DNA from: Streptacidiphilus rugosus AM-16
Lineage (GTDB): Bacteria > Actinomycetota > Actinomycetes > Streptomycetales > Streptomycetaceae
DNA length: 64,000 nt
Assembly (NCBI RefSeq): GCF_000744655.1
Contig: NZ_JQMJ01000003.1
Span: 868,001-932,000, forward strand
Direction: 5' to 3'
Below the pieces are notes generated by a model. That model did not search any database. It saw only the letters and a program-made list of their open reading frames with translations, and was not told where the DNA came from. Shown here piece by piece: positions 37,226-45,713 of the stretch. How positions within the stretch are numbered: the first letter of the stretch is position 1; the number at the start of each line of letters is the position of its first letter. A program made the position numbers and the translations under genes.

Positions 37226-38146
37226 ATGGCACAGCTCGTCACCGGACCGAGATCCCACGGCCGACACACCACCGCCGACGACGACGTGTCGAAGCGTCTG
37301 CTCGACTCGGCGGCGATGCTCTCCTACGACCCGGCGACCGAGATCGACTGGGACGCGCCGCTCCCCGAGGGGCACTACGGCCTCAATCCCGAGTGGAGCA
37401 CCCTCTACGGCACCCGCCTGTGGGACGAGATGACGGAGGAGCAGCGCGTCGTCCTGACCCGCCACGAGGTCTGCTCGATCATGAGCACCGGCATCTGGTT
37501 CGAGATGATCCTGCAGCAGATGGTGCTGCGCGATCAGTACCTGAAGAACCCGGGCAACGCCGAGTTCCGCTTCGCCCTCACCGAGATAGCCGACGAGTGC
37601 CGGCACTCGATCATGTTCGCCCGGGCCTGCGAGAAGATGGGCGCCCCCGCCTACCGGCCGCCGCGCGGCTTCGCCGAAGCCGCCCGCGCCTTCAAGACGC
37701 TCGCCAACGGCGAACTCGCCTACGGCGGGATCCTGGTGGCCGAAGAGGTGCTCGACGTGATGCAGCGCGACTGGATGCGCGGCGACGACGTCCTGGAGAT
37801 CGTGCGCGGCACCTCGCGGATCCATGTCGTCGAGGAGTCCCGGCACATGAAGTTCGCCCGCCAGGAGATCCGCGAGCGGACCCGCGGCATCGGCGCGGTG
37901 CGCCGCCGCTCCAGCAGCGTCGTCATCGCGATCGCGGCCTACGTGATCCTCAGCAGCATGGTGAACAAGGGCGTCTACGCCGCGGCCGGTCTCGACACCG
38001 AGCGCGCGCTGGCCGAGGTCCGGGCGAACGAGCACCGCAAGGCGATGATGCGCACCAGCTCCCGGCACCTGATGGCGTTCCTCGCCGAGGCCGGCCTGCT
38101 CTCCCGTCAGGCGGCCGCGATCTACCGCCGTGTCCACATGCTCTGA
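37226..38146 (+). CDS. AurF-type non-haem diiron oxygenase
   Basis: 306 residues from an ATG with GGAGG six bases upstream. The protein is all-helical, with carboxylate/His ligands of a diiron site in order: RHEVCSIMSTGIWFE, EIADECRHSIMFAR, EEVLDVMQRDWMR and HVVEESRHMKFARQE. The E-x2-H pairs EC-RH and ES-RH are the AurF/ribonucleotide-reductase-like signature. AurF converts an aryl amine to a nitro group with O2. The substrate here is unknown. The next gene encodes an FprB-type ferredoxin/FAD reductase, a plausible electron donor. Confidence 0.88.
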   Translation: MAQLVTGPRSHGRHTTADDDVSKRLLDSAAMLSYDPATEIDWDAPLPEGHYGLNPEWSTLYGTRLWDEMTEEQRVVLTRHEVCSIMSTGIWFEMILQQMVLRDQYLKNPGNAEFRFALTEIADECRHSIMFARACEKMGAPAYRPPRGFAEAARAFKTLANGELAYGGILVAEEVLDVMQRDWMRGDDVLEIVRGTSRIHVVEESRHMKFARQEIRERTRGIGAVRRRSSSVVIAIAAYVILSSMVNKGVYAAAGLDTERALAEVRANEHRKAMMRTSSRHLMAFLAEAGLLSRQAAAIYRRVHML

Positions 38147-38150
38147 GCCG

Positions 38151-38227
38151 TCCTCCGAGCAGTGCCTCCTCAGAGCAGCGCCTCCTCAGACCAGTGCATC
38201 CTTCGAGCAGCGCCGTCCTCCAGCAGC
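38151..38227. repeat. 16-bp tandem repeat between oxygenase and reductase
   Basis: Four adjacent 16-base units (at 38151, 38167, 38183 and 38199) match the pattern TCCTCxGAGCAGxGCC with one to four changes each, plus a partial fifth (GTCCTCCAGCAG). They fill most of the 100-base gap inside the operon. Confidence 0.8.
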
Positions 38228-38246
38228 TAGGAACCCCACACCGGCC

Positions 38247-39905
38247 ATGGCCTACGCGATCACCCAGACCTGCTGCAACGACGCCTCGTGCGTCTCCGTC
38301 TGCCCGGTCAACTGCATCCACCCCACCCCCGACGAGCCGGGTTTCGGCACGACCGAGCTGCTCCACATCGACCCGGTCGCCTGCATCGACTGCGGCGCCT
38401 GCGCGGACGCCTGCCCGGTCGACGCGGTCTTTCCCGTCGACCGGCTGGTCGGCCCCGACGTCGTCTACGGCGAGCTCAACCGCCGCTGGTACCAGGAGCA
38501 TCCGAGCGACCACGCCTGGGGCGCGCCGGAGTTCCCCCGCAGCCTGCCCGGCGACGTCGGTCCGCTCCGCGTCGCGATCGTCGGCACCGGTCCCTCCGCG
38601 AGCTACACCGCCCAGACGTTGCTGCACTCCACCGGCGCACGGGTGACCATGATCGACCGGCTGCCCGTCGCCGGCGGGCTGCTGCGCCACGGCGTGGCGC
38701 CCGACCACCAGTCGACCAAGCAGATCGCCGAGACCTTCGCGGGGGCGTTCCAGCACCCTCGGCTCGGCATGCACCTCGGCGTCGAGGTCGGCGCCGACCT
38801 GACGCACGAGGAACTGGCGGCCCATCACCACGCGGTCGTCTACGCGGTCGGAGCCGCCGGTGACCGCAGGCTCGGCCTGCCCGGGGAGGACCTGCCCGGC
38901 AGCCTGCCCGCCACCACCGTCGTGGGTTGGTACAACGCCGACCCGACGGTCCCCGCCGGCGCGGTGGACCTCACCGCCGAGGGCTGCGAACGGGTCGTCG
39001 TGATCGGCAACGGCAACGTCGCGCTCGACGTGGCCCGCATCCTCCTCGCCGACCCCGACCACCTCGCCACCACCGACATCGCCGAGCACGCCCTCGATGT
39101 GCTCCGGGCGGGCCGGGTTCGCGAGGTCGTCCTGCTGGCCCGGCGCGGGCCCGAGCACGCGGCCTGGACCCGGCCCGAGTTCCTCGCCCTGCGCCACCTG
39201 CCCGGCGTGGAGCTCGTCCTCGACGACCAGCCGGAGGTCCGCGCGACCGTGGCGGCCGCCGAGGCGGGTTCGAAGGCGGCGCTGCTCGCCGAACTCCCCG
39301 TCGAGCGGCACGATCTGACCGCGCCCCCGCGTCCCGGCCGCAGGATCGTGCTGCGCTTCCTCACGACGCCGATCGCCGTGCTGGGCGAGGTCCGGGTCGG
39401 CGGGCTGCGGGTCGCGGACACAGCGGCCCCCGGCGAGGAGGAGACCATCGCGGCCGGGCTGGTCGTCCGCTCCATCGGTTACCGGGGCGTGGCGGTTCCC
39501 GGGCTGCCCTTCGACGAGGCCGGCGGCACCATCCCGCAGCGCGACGGCCGGGTGCTCGACCCGGCCACCGGACGGCCGCTGCCCGGCGTCTACGTCGTCG
39601 GCTGGGCCAAGCGCGGCCCCACGGGCGGCATCGGGGCCAACCGCGACTGCGCGACGGAGACCGTCGACGCGCTGCTCGACGACGCGGCGGCGCACCGCCT
39701 GCCGACCCCGAGCGGCACCGGCCGGGCGTTCGCCGGACTGGTCCGCAGGCGGCGTCCCGAGGCGCTGGGGCTGCGCGAGATGCGGCGGGTGGACCGCGCC
39801 GAACGCGCCCTCGGCCGGGCGCTGGGCCGCCCCCGGGTCAAGCTCGCCACTATCCCCGAACTGCTGGCCGCGGCGCGGCCGCGCCTGCGCCGCCCGGCCG
39901 CGTAG
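38247..39905 (+). CDS. FprB-like ferredoxin/ferredoxin-NADP reductase fusion
   Basis: 552 residues. The N-terminal 7Fe/8Fe ferredoxin domain begins AYAITQTCCNDASCVSVCPV, followed by CIDCGACADACPVDAVFP, giving two iron-sulfur cluster sets. The FAD domain starts at VAIVGTGPSASYTAQTLL and contains GVAPDHQSTK. The NADP domain has VVVIGNGNVALDVARILL and ARRGPEHAA. The C-terminal FAD motif is GWAKRGPTGGIGANRDCA. The order matches mycobacterial FprB, which moves electrons from NADPH to iron-sulfur proteins and oxygenases. Its place 100 bases downstream of an AurF-type oxygenase suggests a redox partner role. Confidence 0.92.
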   Translation: MAYAITQTCCNDASCVSVCPVNCIHPTPDEPGFGTTELLHIDPVACIDCGACADACPVDAVFPVDRLVGPDVVYGELNRRWYQEHPSDHAWGAPEFPRSLPGDVGPLRVAIVGTGPSASYTAQTLLHSTGARVTMIDRLPVAGGLLRHGVAPDHQSTKQIAETFAGAFQHPRLGMHLGVEVGADLTHEELAAHHHAVVYAVGAAGDRRLGLPGEDLPGSLPATTVVGWYNADPTVPAGAVDLTAEGCERVVVIGNGNVALDVARILLADPDHLATTDIAEHALDVLRAGRVREVVLLARRGPEHAAWTRPEFLALRHLPGVELVLDDQPEVRATVAAAEAGSKAALLAELPVERHDLTAPPRPGRRIVLRFLTTPIAVLGEVRVGGLRVADTAAPGEEETIAAGLVVRSIGYRGVAVPGLPFDEAGGTIPQRDGRVLDPATGRPLPGVYVVGWAKRGPTGGIGANRDCATETVDALLDDAAAHRLPTPSGTGRAFAGLVRRRRPEALGLREMRRVDRAERALGRALGRPRVKLATIPELLAAARPRLRRPAA

Positions 39906-39996
39906 CCCGGCCTCGTAGCCCGGCCGGGGGCGCCGGCCGGAGGGTGTCGGCCGGGCGAGGACGTGCGGAGGAGAGGACCGTCGGAGGAGGGGACCG

Positions 39997-40485
<489 letters not shown>

Positions 40486-41154
40486 TCAGGCGCCGGCATG
40501 GGGGGATACGTGCGGGACCCCGCGGTTGGTTCCCGCGAGCACGGTGCGCGCGATCGCGCGGGCCTGGGCCGGGTGGTCCGCGGGCAGCCCGGCCGCGTCG
40601 GCCGTGGCCTCGGGACCGGCCATCAGGGTCAGGAAGGCGTAGTTCTGACACATCCCCAGGAACGCCGAGGCGAGCAGTGCGGGCGAGGCCTCCGCGGCCA
40701 CCCGGCCGGCCCGTTGCTCGGCGCTGACGTAGCCGACCAGCGCCTGCTGCCCCAGCAGCGGGCCGACGGCGTGGCCGGTTCCCCCGTCACGCAGCCGGGC
40801 GAGCTGCTCCCGGTCGCCGAGCACCGGTCCGGCGATCGGCAGCAGCTCCAGGAAGAAGCCGAGCGCCGCCTCGCCGAACTCCGCGAGGTTGTCCTCGACG
40901 CCGTCCGCCCCGCCCTCGCCGACCCGGCCCAGCAGCCGTGTCATCGCCTCCCTGATCCCGGCGGAGACCTCCGCCATGGCGGCGCCGACCAGGGCGGTCT
41001 TGTCGGTGAAGTGGTTGTAGATGCTGCCCTCGGCGACCTGCGCGGTGCGGGCGATCTGCTTGGTCGTCATGGCGGCGATGCCGTGCTCCCTGATGACCTC
41101 CAGGGCGGCGCGGACGATGCGTTCGCGCATCGGGGGAGGCGTGCTGTCCGCCAC
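40486..41154 (-). CDS. TetR-family transcriptional regulator
   Basis: 222 residues from a GTG start. The N-terminal DNA-binding domain is clear: MRERIVRAALEVIREHGIAA, then MTTKQIARTAQVAEGSIYNHFTDKTALV. The C-terminal ligand domain is diverse and gives no ligand. It diverges from a short-chain dehydrogenase gene with a perfect 39-base palindrome in between, so it probably controls that gene and itself. Confidence 0.92.
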   Translation of the reverse strand: MADSTPPPMRERIVRAALEVIREHGIAAMTTKQIARTAQVAEGSIYNHFTDKTALVGAAMAEVSAGIREAMTRLLGRVGEGGADGVEDNLAEFGEAALGFFLELLPIAGPVLGDREQLARLRDGGTGHAVGPLLGQQALVGYVSAEQRAGRVAAEASPALLASAFLGMCQNYAFLTLMAGPEATADAAGLPADHPAQARAIARTVLAGTNRGVPHVSPHAGA

Positions 41155-41203
41155 GGTGGTTCCGCCTCTCGGTCGCTCCTGCTCGGCCCGACGCTATCAC
41201 CGC

Positions 41204-41233
41204 TTGACTGATGAGTGAGTGCACACTCAGACT
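41204..41233 (+). promoter_or_regulatory. Candidate promoter of SDR gene
   Basis: TTGACT (41204) and CAGACT (41228) with an 18-base spacer. The operator palindrome covers most of the spacer and the -10. Confidence 0.5.
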
Positions 41234-41250
41234 GAGTGTGCACTCACTCA
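41212..41250. promoter_or_regulatory. 39-bp TetR operator palindrome
   Basis: TGAGTGAGTGCACACTCA is followed by GAC and then by its exact reverse complement TGAGTGTGCACTCACTCA. Each arm is itself a partial palindrome around GTGCAC, so it could hold two regulator dimers. It lies between the divergent TetR and SDR starts. Confidence 0.9.
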
Positions 41251-41287
41251 GAAGTGCGCGAGCGTCCCGACAGGACAGGGGAACGTC

Positions 41288-42055
41288 ATGAGCATCGCCC
41301 GCTACGCCGACCTCCAGGGCCGGATCGCCGTCGTCACCGGCGGCTCCCGCGGCATCGGCGCCGCGACCGCGCTGGCCCTGGCTTCCAACGGCGCCAGGGT
41401 CGCTGTCGTCGGACGTGACAAGGACGCACTGGACGCGGTCGTGGCCGCCGTCCGGGCCGACGGCGGCACGGCGATCCCCGCCGTGGCCGACGTGACCAGC
41501 GAGGACCAGCTCGCCCACGTCCGTGAGCTGGTGCAGGGCGAGCTCGGCACTCCGACGCTGCTGGCCGCCTTCGCGGGCGGCCTGGGCGCGCCACGGCCGA
41601 CCGTCGAGCTCGACGCCGCCCGTTGGCGCGAGATCCTCGACACCGACCTGACCTCCGTCTTCCTCACGATCCAGGCCTTCCTCCCCGGCATGGCGGCGTC
41701 CGGCGGCGGCTCGATCGTCACCATGTCCTCCTCGGCCGGACGCCAGCCGAGCCGCGCGAACGCCGCCTACGGCGCCGCGAAGGCGGGCGTGGTCATGCTC
41801 ACCCGCCACCTCGCCGCCGAACTCGGCCCGCAGGGCATCCGGGTGAACTGCCTGGCGCCGTCCTCGATCCGCACCGAGAAGGTCGCCGCCCGGATGCCCC
41901 CCGAGACGCAGCAGGCCGTCGCCGCCCAGCATCCGCTCGGCCGCCTCGGCACACCGGAGGACGTGGCGGAGGCGGCCCTCTTCCTCTGCTCGGAGGCCAG
42001 CGGCTGGCTCAGCGGCCTGACCGTCGACGTGGCCGGCGGCCGCGTCACCAACTGA
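41288..42055 (+). CDS. Short-chain dehydrogenase/reductase
   Basis: 255 residues. The ATG at 41288 has GGGGAA upstream; the frame continues into the operator, so the earlier GTG at 41219 is rejected. The cofactor motif is VVTGGSRGIGAATAL, the NAG-type position reads AFAGG, and the catalytic set is Ser in SSSAGR and YGAAKAG (Tyr-x3-Lys). The ending GLTVDVAGGRVTN is typical of FabG-like SDRs. The residue after the first beta strand favours NADP(H). The substrate is unknown. Expression is probably repressed by the divergent TetR. Confidence 0.93.
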   Translation: MSIARYADLQGRIAVVTGGSRGIGAATALALASNGARVAVVGRDKDALDAVVAAVRADGGTAIPAVADVTSEDQLAHVRELVQGELGTPTLLAAFAGGLGAPRPTVELDAARWREILDTDLTSVFLTIQAFLPGMAASGGGSIVTMSSSAGRQPSRANAAYGAAKAGVVMLTRHLAAELGPQGIRVNCLAPSSIRTEKVAARMPPETQQAVAAQHPLGRLGTPEDVAEAALFLCSEASGWLSGLTVDVAGGRVTN

Positions 42056-42060
42056 CCGCG

Positions 42061-42102
42061 GCTCCGACTGACCCTGCTCCGACTGACCCTGCTCCGACTG
42101 AC
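42061..42102. repeat. 15-bp tandem repeat after SDR gene
   Basis: GCTCCGACTGACCCT occurs twice in succession (42061, 42076) and a third copy is partial (42091). It starts six bases after the SDR stop. Confidence 0.85.
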
Positions 42103-42124
42103 GGCGACTCCCCCGGAGCGGGGC

Positions 42125-43501
42125 TCAGCCTCCCGCCCGCCGGACGATGCCGACGGCGACGCCCAGGCGCTTGAGCGCCTCCGGATGCAGCTGCAGGCGC
42201 TCCGTCGTCTCCTCCAGCTCGGACGGCTCACGCTTGAGGATCGACAGCGCGAGCTCCGGGGCGATGACGGAGAAGTAGCTGTCCGGCGTCACCCACAGCA
42301 GCTCGGGATCGGGCGTGCAGAGCGCGAGCGCGCCGCCGGAGCCGCCCTCCCCGATCACCAGCGTGGTCACCGGGACCGTGGCCGAGGCCAGAGCGGCGAA
42401 CAGGTCCGCGATCGCCGCGCCCGCTCCCTCGCGCTCGGCCGCCGCGTCGTTGGCCGCGCCGGGGGTGTCGACCAGGGTCAGCACCGGGACGCCGAGCCGG
42501 TCCGCGAGCCTGACCAGGCGCGCGGCGGCCCTGAAGCCCGACGGTCGCGTCGCCGTACCGCACTGCGCGGCGTACGCGACGGTCCGGCCCTCGGGCCGCC
42601 GACTCGACCGTCGTCGGCCGAAGCCGCAGAGCATGCCGGGGTCGACACCGCCGCAGCGGTCGCCGACGAGCGGCTCGCGCCAGTCGAAGTAGGCGTCCAG
42701 GTACTCCTCGGCATGCGGACGCCCCACCGCCCGGGCACGCGCCACCGCCGCGACCCCGTCGGCCGGGAGGCCGCTTCCGGCGAAGAGCGCGGCGGGCGGT
42801 GACACCGGCTCCGCCTCACCGTCCTTGGGCCCCAGCAGGGCGATCCAGCGCGCGACCGTGCCGCGCAGCTCCTCCGGTGCGACGACGGCGTCGATCTGAC
42901 CTGCCGCCAGCTGGCTCTCGGCGGTGTAGGCGGCCGGATCGGCGTCCGGCGGCCGGACCCGTGAGCCCGCGAAGCCCACCTGTGCGCCCGGCAGCGCCAG
43001 CACCACGTCGGAACCGGCGCCGAGGGTGGCCCAGCCGCCGCCGGTCGTCGGATCGCGCAGCACCGCGATCTGCGCCAGCCCGGCGGCCCGGGTCAGCGCG
43101 ATCTGCCCGGCCACACGCTGGAGTTGGAGCAGCGCCCGCATGCCCTCCTGCATCCGGCTGCCGCCGGTGGCGATCAGCGCGACGAGGGGCAGGCGCAGCT
43201 CCCTGGCCCGCCGGTGCGCGAACTCGATCCGCTCACCTGTCCGTTCGCCCAGCGATCCGCCGAGGAAGCCGAACTCGAAGGAGAGCAGCACCGCCTCGCC
43301 GGCCTCCGCGACCCGGCCGACGCCGCAGACCACGGACTCGTCCTCGCCCGTCCGCTGCCGCGCTCGGGCGCGTGCGTCGCCGTAGCCCGGCCAGTCGATC
43401 GGCCCGTCCTTCGGCCGCCCGGCCGCCGAGGAGGAAGCGGTGGGCTCGGCGAACTCGGTGAACTCGTCGGTGACCAGCGCGATCGCGTCGCGGGCCGTCA
43501 T
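42125..43501 (-). CDS. Fused beta-alpha carboxyltransferase of an acyl-CoA carboxylase
   Basis: 458 residues if the ATG at 43501 is used; the frame is open to a GTG at 43549 and no start has a convincing Shine-Dalgarno. The N-terminal half is AccD-like (EFGFLGGSLGERTGERIEFA, IATGGSRMQEG, LRDPTTGGGWATLGAGSD). The C-terminal half is AccA-like (DTPGAANDAAAEREGAGAAIADL, VIGEGGSGGALAL). No AccD zinc-finger cysteines are present. Together they transfer carboxyl from biotin to an acyl-CoA, probably acetyl-CoA. No biotin carboxylase or carrier is nearby, so it must use partners from elsewhere. Confidence 0.9.
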   Translation of the reverse strand: MTARDAIALVTDEFTEFAEPTASSSAAGRPKDGPIDWPGYGDARARARQRTGEDESVVCGVGRVAEAGEAVLLSFEFGFLGGSLGERTGERIEFAHRRARELRLPLVALIATGGSRMQEGMRALLQLQRVAGQIALTRAAGLAQIAVLRDPTTGGGWATLGAGSDVVLALPGAQVGFAGSRVRPPDADPAAYTAESQLAAGQIDAVVAPEELRGTVARWIALLGPKDGEAEPVSPPAALFAGSGLPADGVAAVARARAVGRPHAEEYLDAYFDWREPLVGDRCGGVDPGMLCGFGRRRSSRRPEGRTVAYAAQCGTATRPSGFRAAARLVRLADRLGVPVLTLVDTPGAANDAAAEREGAGAAIADLFAALASATVPVTTLVIGEGGSGGALALCTPDPELLWVTPDSYFSVIAPELALSILKREPSELEETTERLQLHPEALKRLGVAVGIVRRAGG

Positions 43502-43573
43502 CGGGTCGAGGAAGGTCACCGGCCCGAGTCTAGAGAACCCGCCCTCCACGAAGGGGCAGCCGAGGCGTCCCGT

Positions 43574-44170
43574 TCAGCGCCGGGTCAAGCGGCCCGCGAG
43601 CAGCACCAGGGCCTCGCGGTCGGTGCCGGGCCGATTGTCCGGCGTGGCCGCCAGCAGCAGGCGGACCACCTGGGGGAGCGTGAACCAGGTGTTCACCAGG
43701 GCCAGCACCGCGTACATCAGCCGGGCGGCGTCGACCTCGTCCGTCAGCACGCCGGCGCGCTGGGCCGAGGAGACGGCGGCGACCTTCTCCGCGTAGTGGG
43801 CCGCCCGCTCGCTCTCCGCCGCGACCCCCTCCGGCGCGCCGTCGGCGCACTGGAGCCCCTCCCAGGCGAGCAGGCGCAGGAAGTGGGGATGCGCCGAGTG
43901 GTAGTCGTACACGCGCCCGGCGTAGTCACCCAGGTCGGCGGCCTGCTCGACGGTCATCGGCACGGCGGCCGCCAGCTTGGCGAGCTCCGCCTCCAGCACG
44001 GACCCGAAGAGCTGCTCCTTGCTGCCGAAGTACTGGTAGATCCGCTCCTTGTTGACGCCCGCCCTGGTGGCGATCCGGGCGACGCGGGCCCCGTGCGGGC
44101 CGTGCTCGGCGAACTCCTCGACCGCGGCGTCGAGGAGGAGCTGCTTCGTGCGTGCGGTGTCCCAGGGCAT
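43574..44170 (-). CDS. TetR-family transcriptional regulator
   Basis: 198 residues. The ATG at 44170 begins MPWDTARTKQLLLDAAVEEFAEHG, the normal TetR N-terminus; a longer frame runs across the operators and is rejected. The helix-turn-helix reads VARIATRAGVNKERIYQYFGSKEQLF. The C-terminal domain has no recognised ligand signature. Two TCCAACC/GGTTGGA palindromes lie in the gap to the divergent small membrane protein gene, so autorepression and control of that gene are likely. Confidence 0.92.
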   Translation of the reverse strand: MPWDTARTKQLLLDAAVEEFAEHGPHGARVARIATRAGVNKERIYQYFGSKEQLFGSVLEAELAKLAAAVPMTVEQAADLGDYAGRVYDYHSAHPHFLRLLAWEGLQCADGAPEGVAAESERAAHYAEKVAAVSSAQRAGVLTDEVDAARLMYAVLALVNTWFTLPQVVRLLLAATPDNRPGTDREALVLLAGRLTRR

Positions 44171-44189
44171 GGAGCCAGCATAGCGCGAC

Positions 44190-44207
44190 TCCAACCGTTC
44201 GGTTGGA
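44190..44207. promoter_or_regulatory. TetR operator palindrome 1
   Basis: TCCAACCG-TT-CGGTTGGA, a perfect inverted repeat 20 bases before the TetR start. Confidence 0.8.
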
Positions 44208-44230
44208 CATCGGGGCGCGGCTGTGCCAGA

Positions 44231-44250
44231 CTCCAACCAAGCGGTTGGAG
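44231..44250. promoter_or_regulatory. TetR operator palindrome 2
   Basis: CTCCAACC-AAGC-GGTTGGAG, the same half-site as palindrome 1, 42 bases away centre to centre (about four helical turns) and 35 bases before the membrane protein start. Confidence 0.8.
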
Positions 44251-44284
44251 ATGACTCCGGCCGACTGAAACGGGAGGAACCGTC

Positions 44285-44629
44285 GTGAGCACCGTTGTGA
44301 TCACCGTCACCACCGCCGCGGCCACCAAGACCTCGACTGCCCAGGCCACCCCGACTGCCCAGGACGCGCCCGCCGTGCCGTCCGTGCACCGGCGCGCGCT
44401 GATCACCTGGCTGGCCGTCTACCCGACCATCACCACGGCGTTCTTCGTCCTGGGTCCGCACACCGCGCATCTGCCGATACCGCTGCGCACGCTGATCCTG
44501 ACCGCGGTCGTCGTCCCTGTGGTCGTCTATCTGCTGGTGCCGCTCCTGCTCAAGGGCAACGCCAGGCTCGACGCCCGGTTCGGCGCGGCGCTCAGCGCGC
44601 GGCGTGCGCGCCGGAGCGGCGGCGCGTGA
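44285..44629 (+). CDS. Small two-helix membrane protein under TetR control
   Basis: 114 residues from a GTG with GGGAGGA seven bases upstream. A Thr/Ala-rich N-terminus leads to two membrane helices (about residues 38-60 and 69-92) with HRRALITWLAVYPTITTAFF and a basic tail (SARRARRSGGA). No enzyme motif is present. It is the only gene next to its regulator, so it may be a small effector of membrane stress or export. The last 38 bases overlap the convergent PAP2 gene. Confidence 0.7.
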   Translation: MSTVVITVTTAAATKTSTAQATPTAQDAPAVPSVHRRALITWLAVYPTITTAFFVLGPHTAHLPIPLRTLILTAVVVPVVVYLLVPLLLKGNARLDARFGAALSARRARRSGGA

Positions 44630-45227
44630 GCAGCGGCTCCAGCGCCCCGGTGCGCAGCCGCGCCACGACGGGCTGGGCGTAGCGGCCGAGCAGCCGGCTG
44701 ACCAGGTAGGCCACCGGCAGCGCCAGCAGCGCCGCGCCCAGCACGTCGTGCGGGTAGTGGGCGCCGAGGTAGACCCGGGTGAAGCCCTCCAGCAGGGCGA
44801 AGAGCGCCGCGATCCCGGCGAGCCGCCGGTCCAGCAGCCACAGCGCGGCCACCGTCGCCGCCGCCGTGGTGGTGTGCCCGCTGGGGAAGGCGTAGTCGGT
44901 CCGCACCGGGCAGGCCTCGACGATGTACGCGTGCGGCATCGAGTAGCACGGCCGCACCTCCGCCACCAGCTTCTTCGCCACCTCGGCCACGGCGAAGGCG
45001 CCCACCACGGCCACTGGCGCGGCCAGTGCCAGGGTCATCGTGGCGGTGTCCCGGTGCCGGGCGCGCAGGAAGCCGATCACCATGAGCACCGCGAAGACCA
45101 CCAGGCCAGCGTTGGTCCACAGGTGCAGCGGCGTGTTCAGCCACTTGGTGTCCTTGGCCAGGTCGGTGATCGTGGTGAACAGGCCGGCGTCGATACCGGA
45201 GCCGTCGAAGGCCAACTGCTGAAGCAT
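44592..45227 (-). CDS. PAP2-superfamily phosphatase
   Basis: 211 residues, about six membrane helices. Motif 1 is K-x6-RP (KKLVAEVRP), motif 2 is FPSGHTTTA and motif 3 is TRVYLGAHYPHDV, with Thr in place of the usual first Ser. A long loop between motifs 1 and 2 contains two cysteines (CYSMPHAYIVEAC). Family members act on phosphatidic acid, undecaprenyl diphosphate or similar lipids. It diverges from a BlaI/M56 pair. Confidence 0.88.
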   Translation of the reverse strand: MLQQLAFDGSGIDAGLFTTITDLAKDTKWLNTPLHLWTNAGLVVFAVLMVIGFLRARHRDTATMTLALAAPVAVVGAFAVAEVAKKLVAEVRPCYSMPHAYIVEACPVRTDYAFPSGHTTTAAATVAALWLLDRRLAGIAALFALLEGFTRVYLGAHYPHDVLGAALLALPVAYLVSRLLGRYAQPVVARLRTGALEPLLTRRRSGAHAAR

Positions 45228-45283
45228 GTGGGGTTCTCTCGTACGCGTGGGGTCGGCCGTGACAGACTCTGACTCGGGAATTT

Positions 45284-45297
45284 CTACAGGACCGTAG
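45284..45297. promoter_or_regulatory. Candidate BlaI-type operator
   Basis: CTACAGGACCGTAG contains the dyad CTAC-N6-GTAG. BlaI/MecI regulators bind TAC...GTA dyads. It lies 26 bases before the BlaI-like gene, between it and the divergent PAP2 gene. Confidence 0.45.
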
Positions 45298-45322
45298 CAG
45301 GTGAAGGGAAGATGGCCGGGAG

Positions 45323-45694
45323 ATGAACGAACGTCGGCAGATGGGCGCGCTGGAGGCGGAGGTGCTCGACCTGCTCCAGACCGCGGCCGAGGCGCTGACC
45401 CCCGGCCATGTGCTGGAACGCCTCGACGGCGGCCTCGCGTACAGCACGGTCGTCACCGTGCTGACCCGGATGCACGACAAGGGGCTGCTCAGCCGGGTCA
45501 AGCAGGGGCGTGCCTTCGCCTACCGCCCGGTCGCCGACCGCCATGGCCTGACCGCCCGCCGGATGCGGCAGGTCCTGGACGCCGATCCGGACCGGCACGC
45601 CGTCCTGGCCCGCTTCGTCGACGACCTGGGGGCCGGCGACGAGGAGATCCTGCGCCATCTGCTCGGGAGCGCGCTCCCGCCGCAGACGGACTGA
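45323..45694 (+). CDS. BlaI/MecI-type transcriptional repressor
   Basis: 123 residues. The winged helix-turn-helix reads LEAEVLDLLQTAAEALTPGHVLERL...GLAYSTVVTVLTRMHDKGLLSRVKQGRAFAYRPV, the BlaI signature. The C-terminal dimerisation helices follow (MRQVLDADPDRHAVLARFVD and EEILRHLL). In the classical system a membrane M56 peptidase triggers cleavage of the repressor. The next gene, 19 bases on, is such a peptidase. Confidence 0.93.
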   Translation: MNERRQMGALEAEVLDLLQTAAEALTPGHVLERLDGGLAYSTVVTVLTRMHDKGLLSRVKQGRAFAYRPVADRHGLTARRMRQVLDADPDRHAVLARFVDDLGAGDEEILRHLLGSALPPQTD

Positions 45695-45713
45695 GCGGGA
45701 GGGCGGCCGCACC

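Noticed and set aside
41219..41287. N-terminal extension of the SDR protein from a GTG at 41,219
   Set aside because: It would translate the operator palindrome; the ATG at 41,288 has a Shine-Dalgarno and gives the normal SDR start.
44171..44470. N-terminal extension of the TetR protein
   Set aside because: It would run through both operator palindromes and the divergent gene; the ATG at 44,170 gives the usual TetR start.
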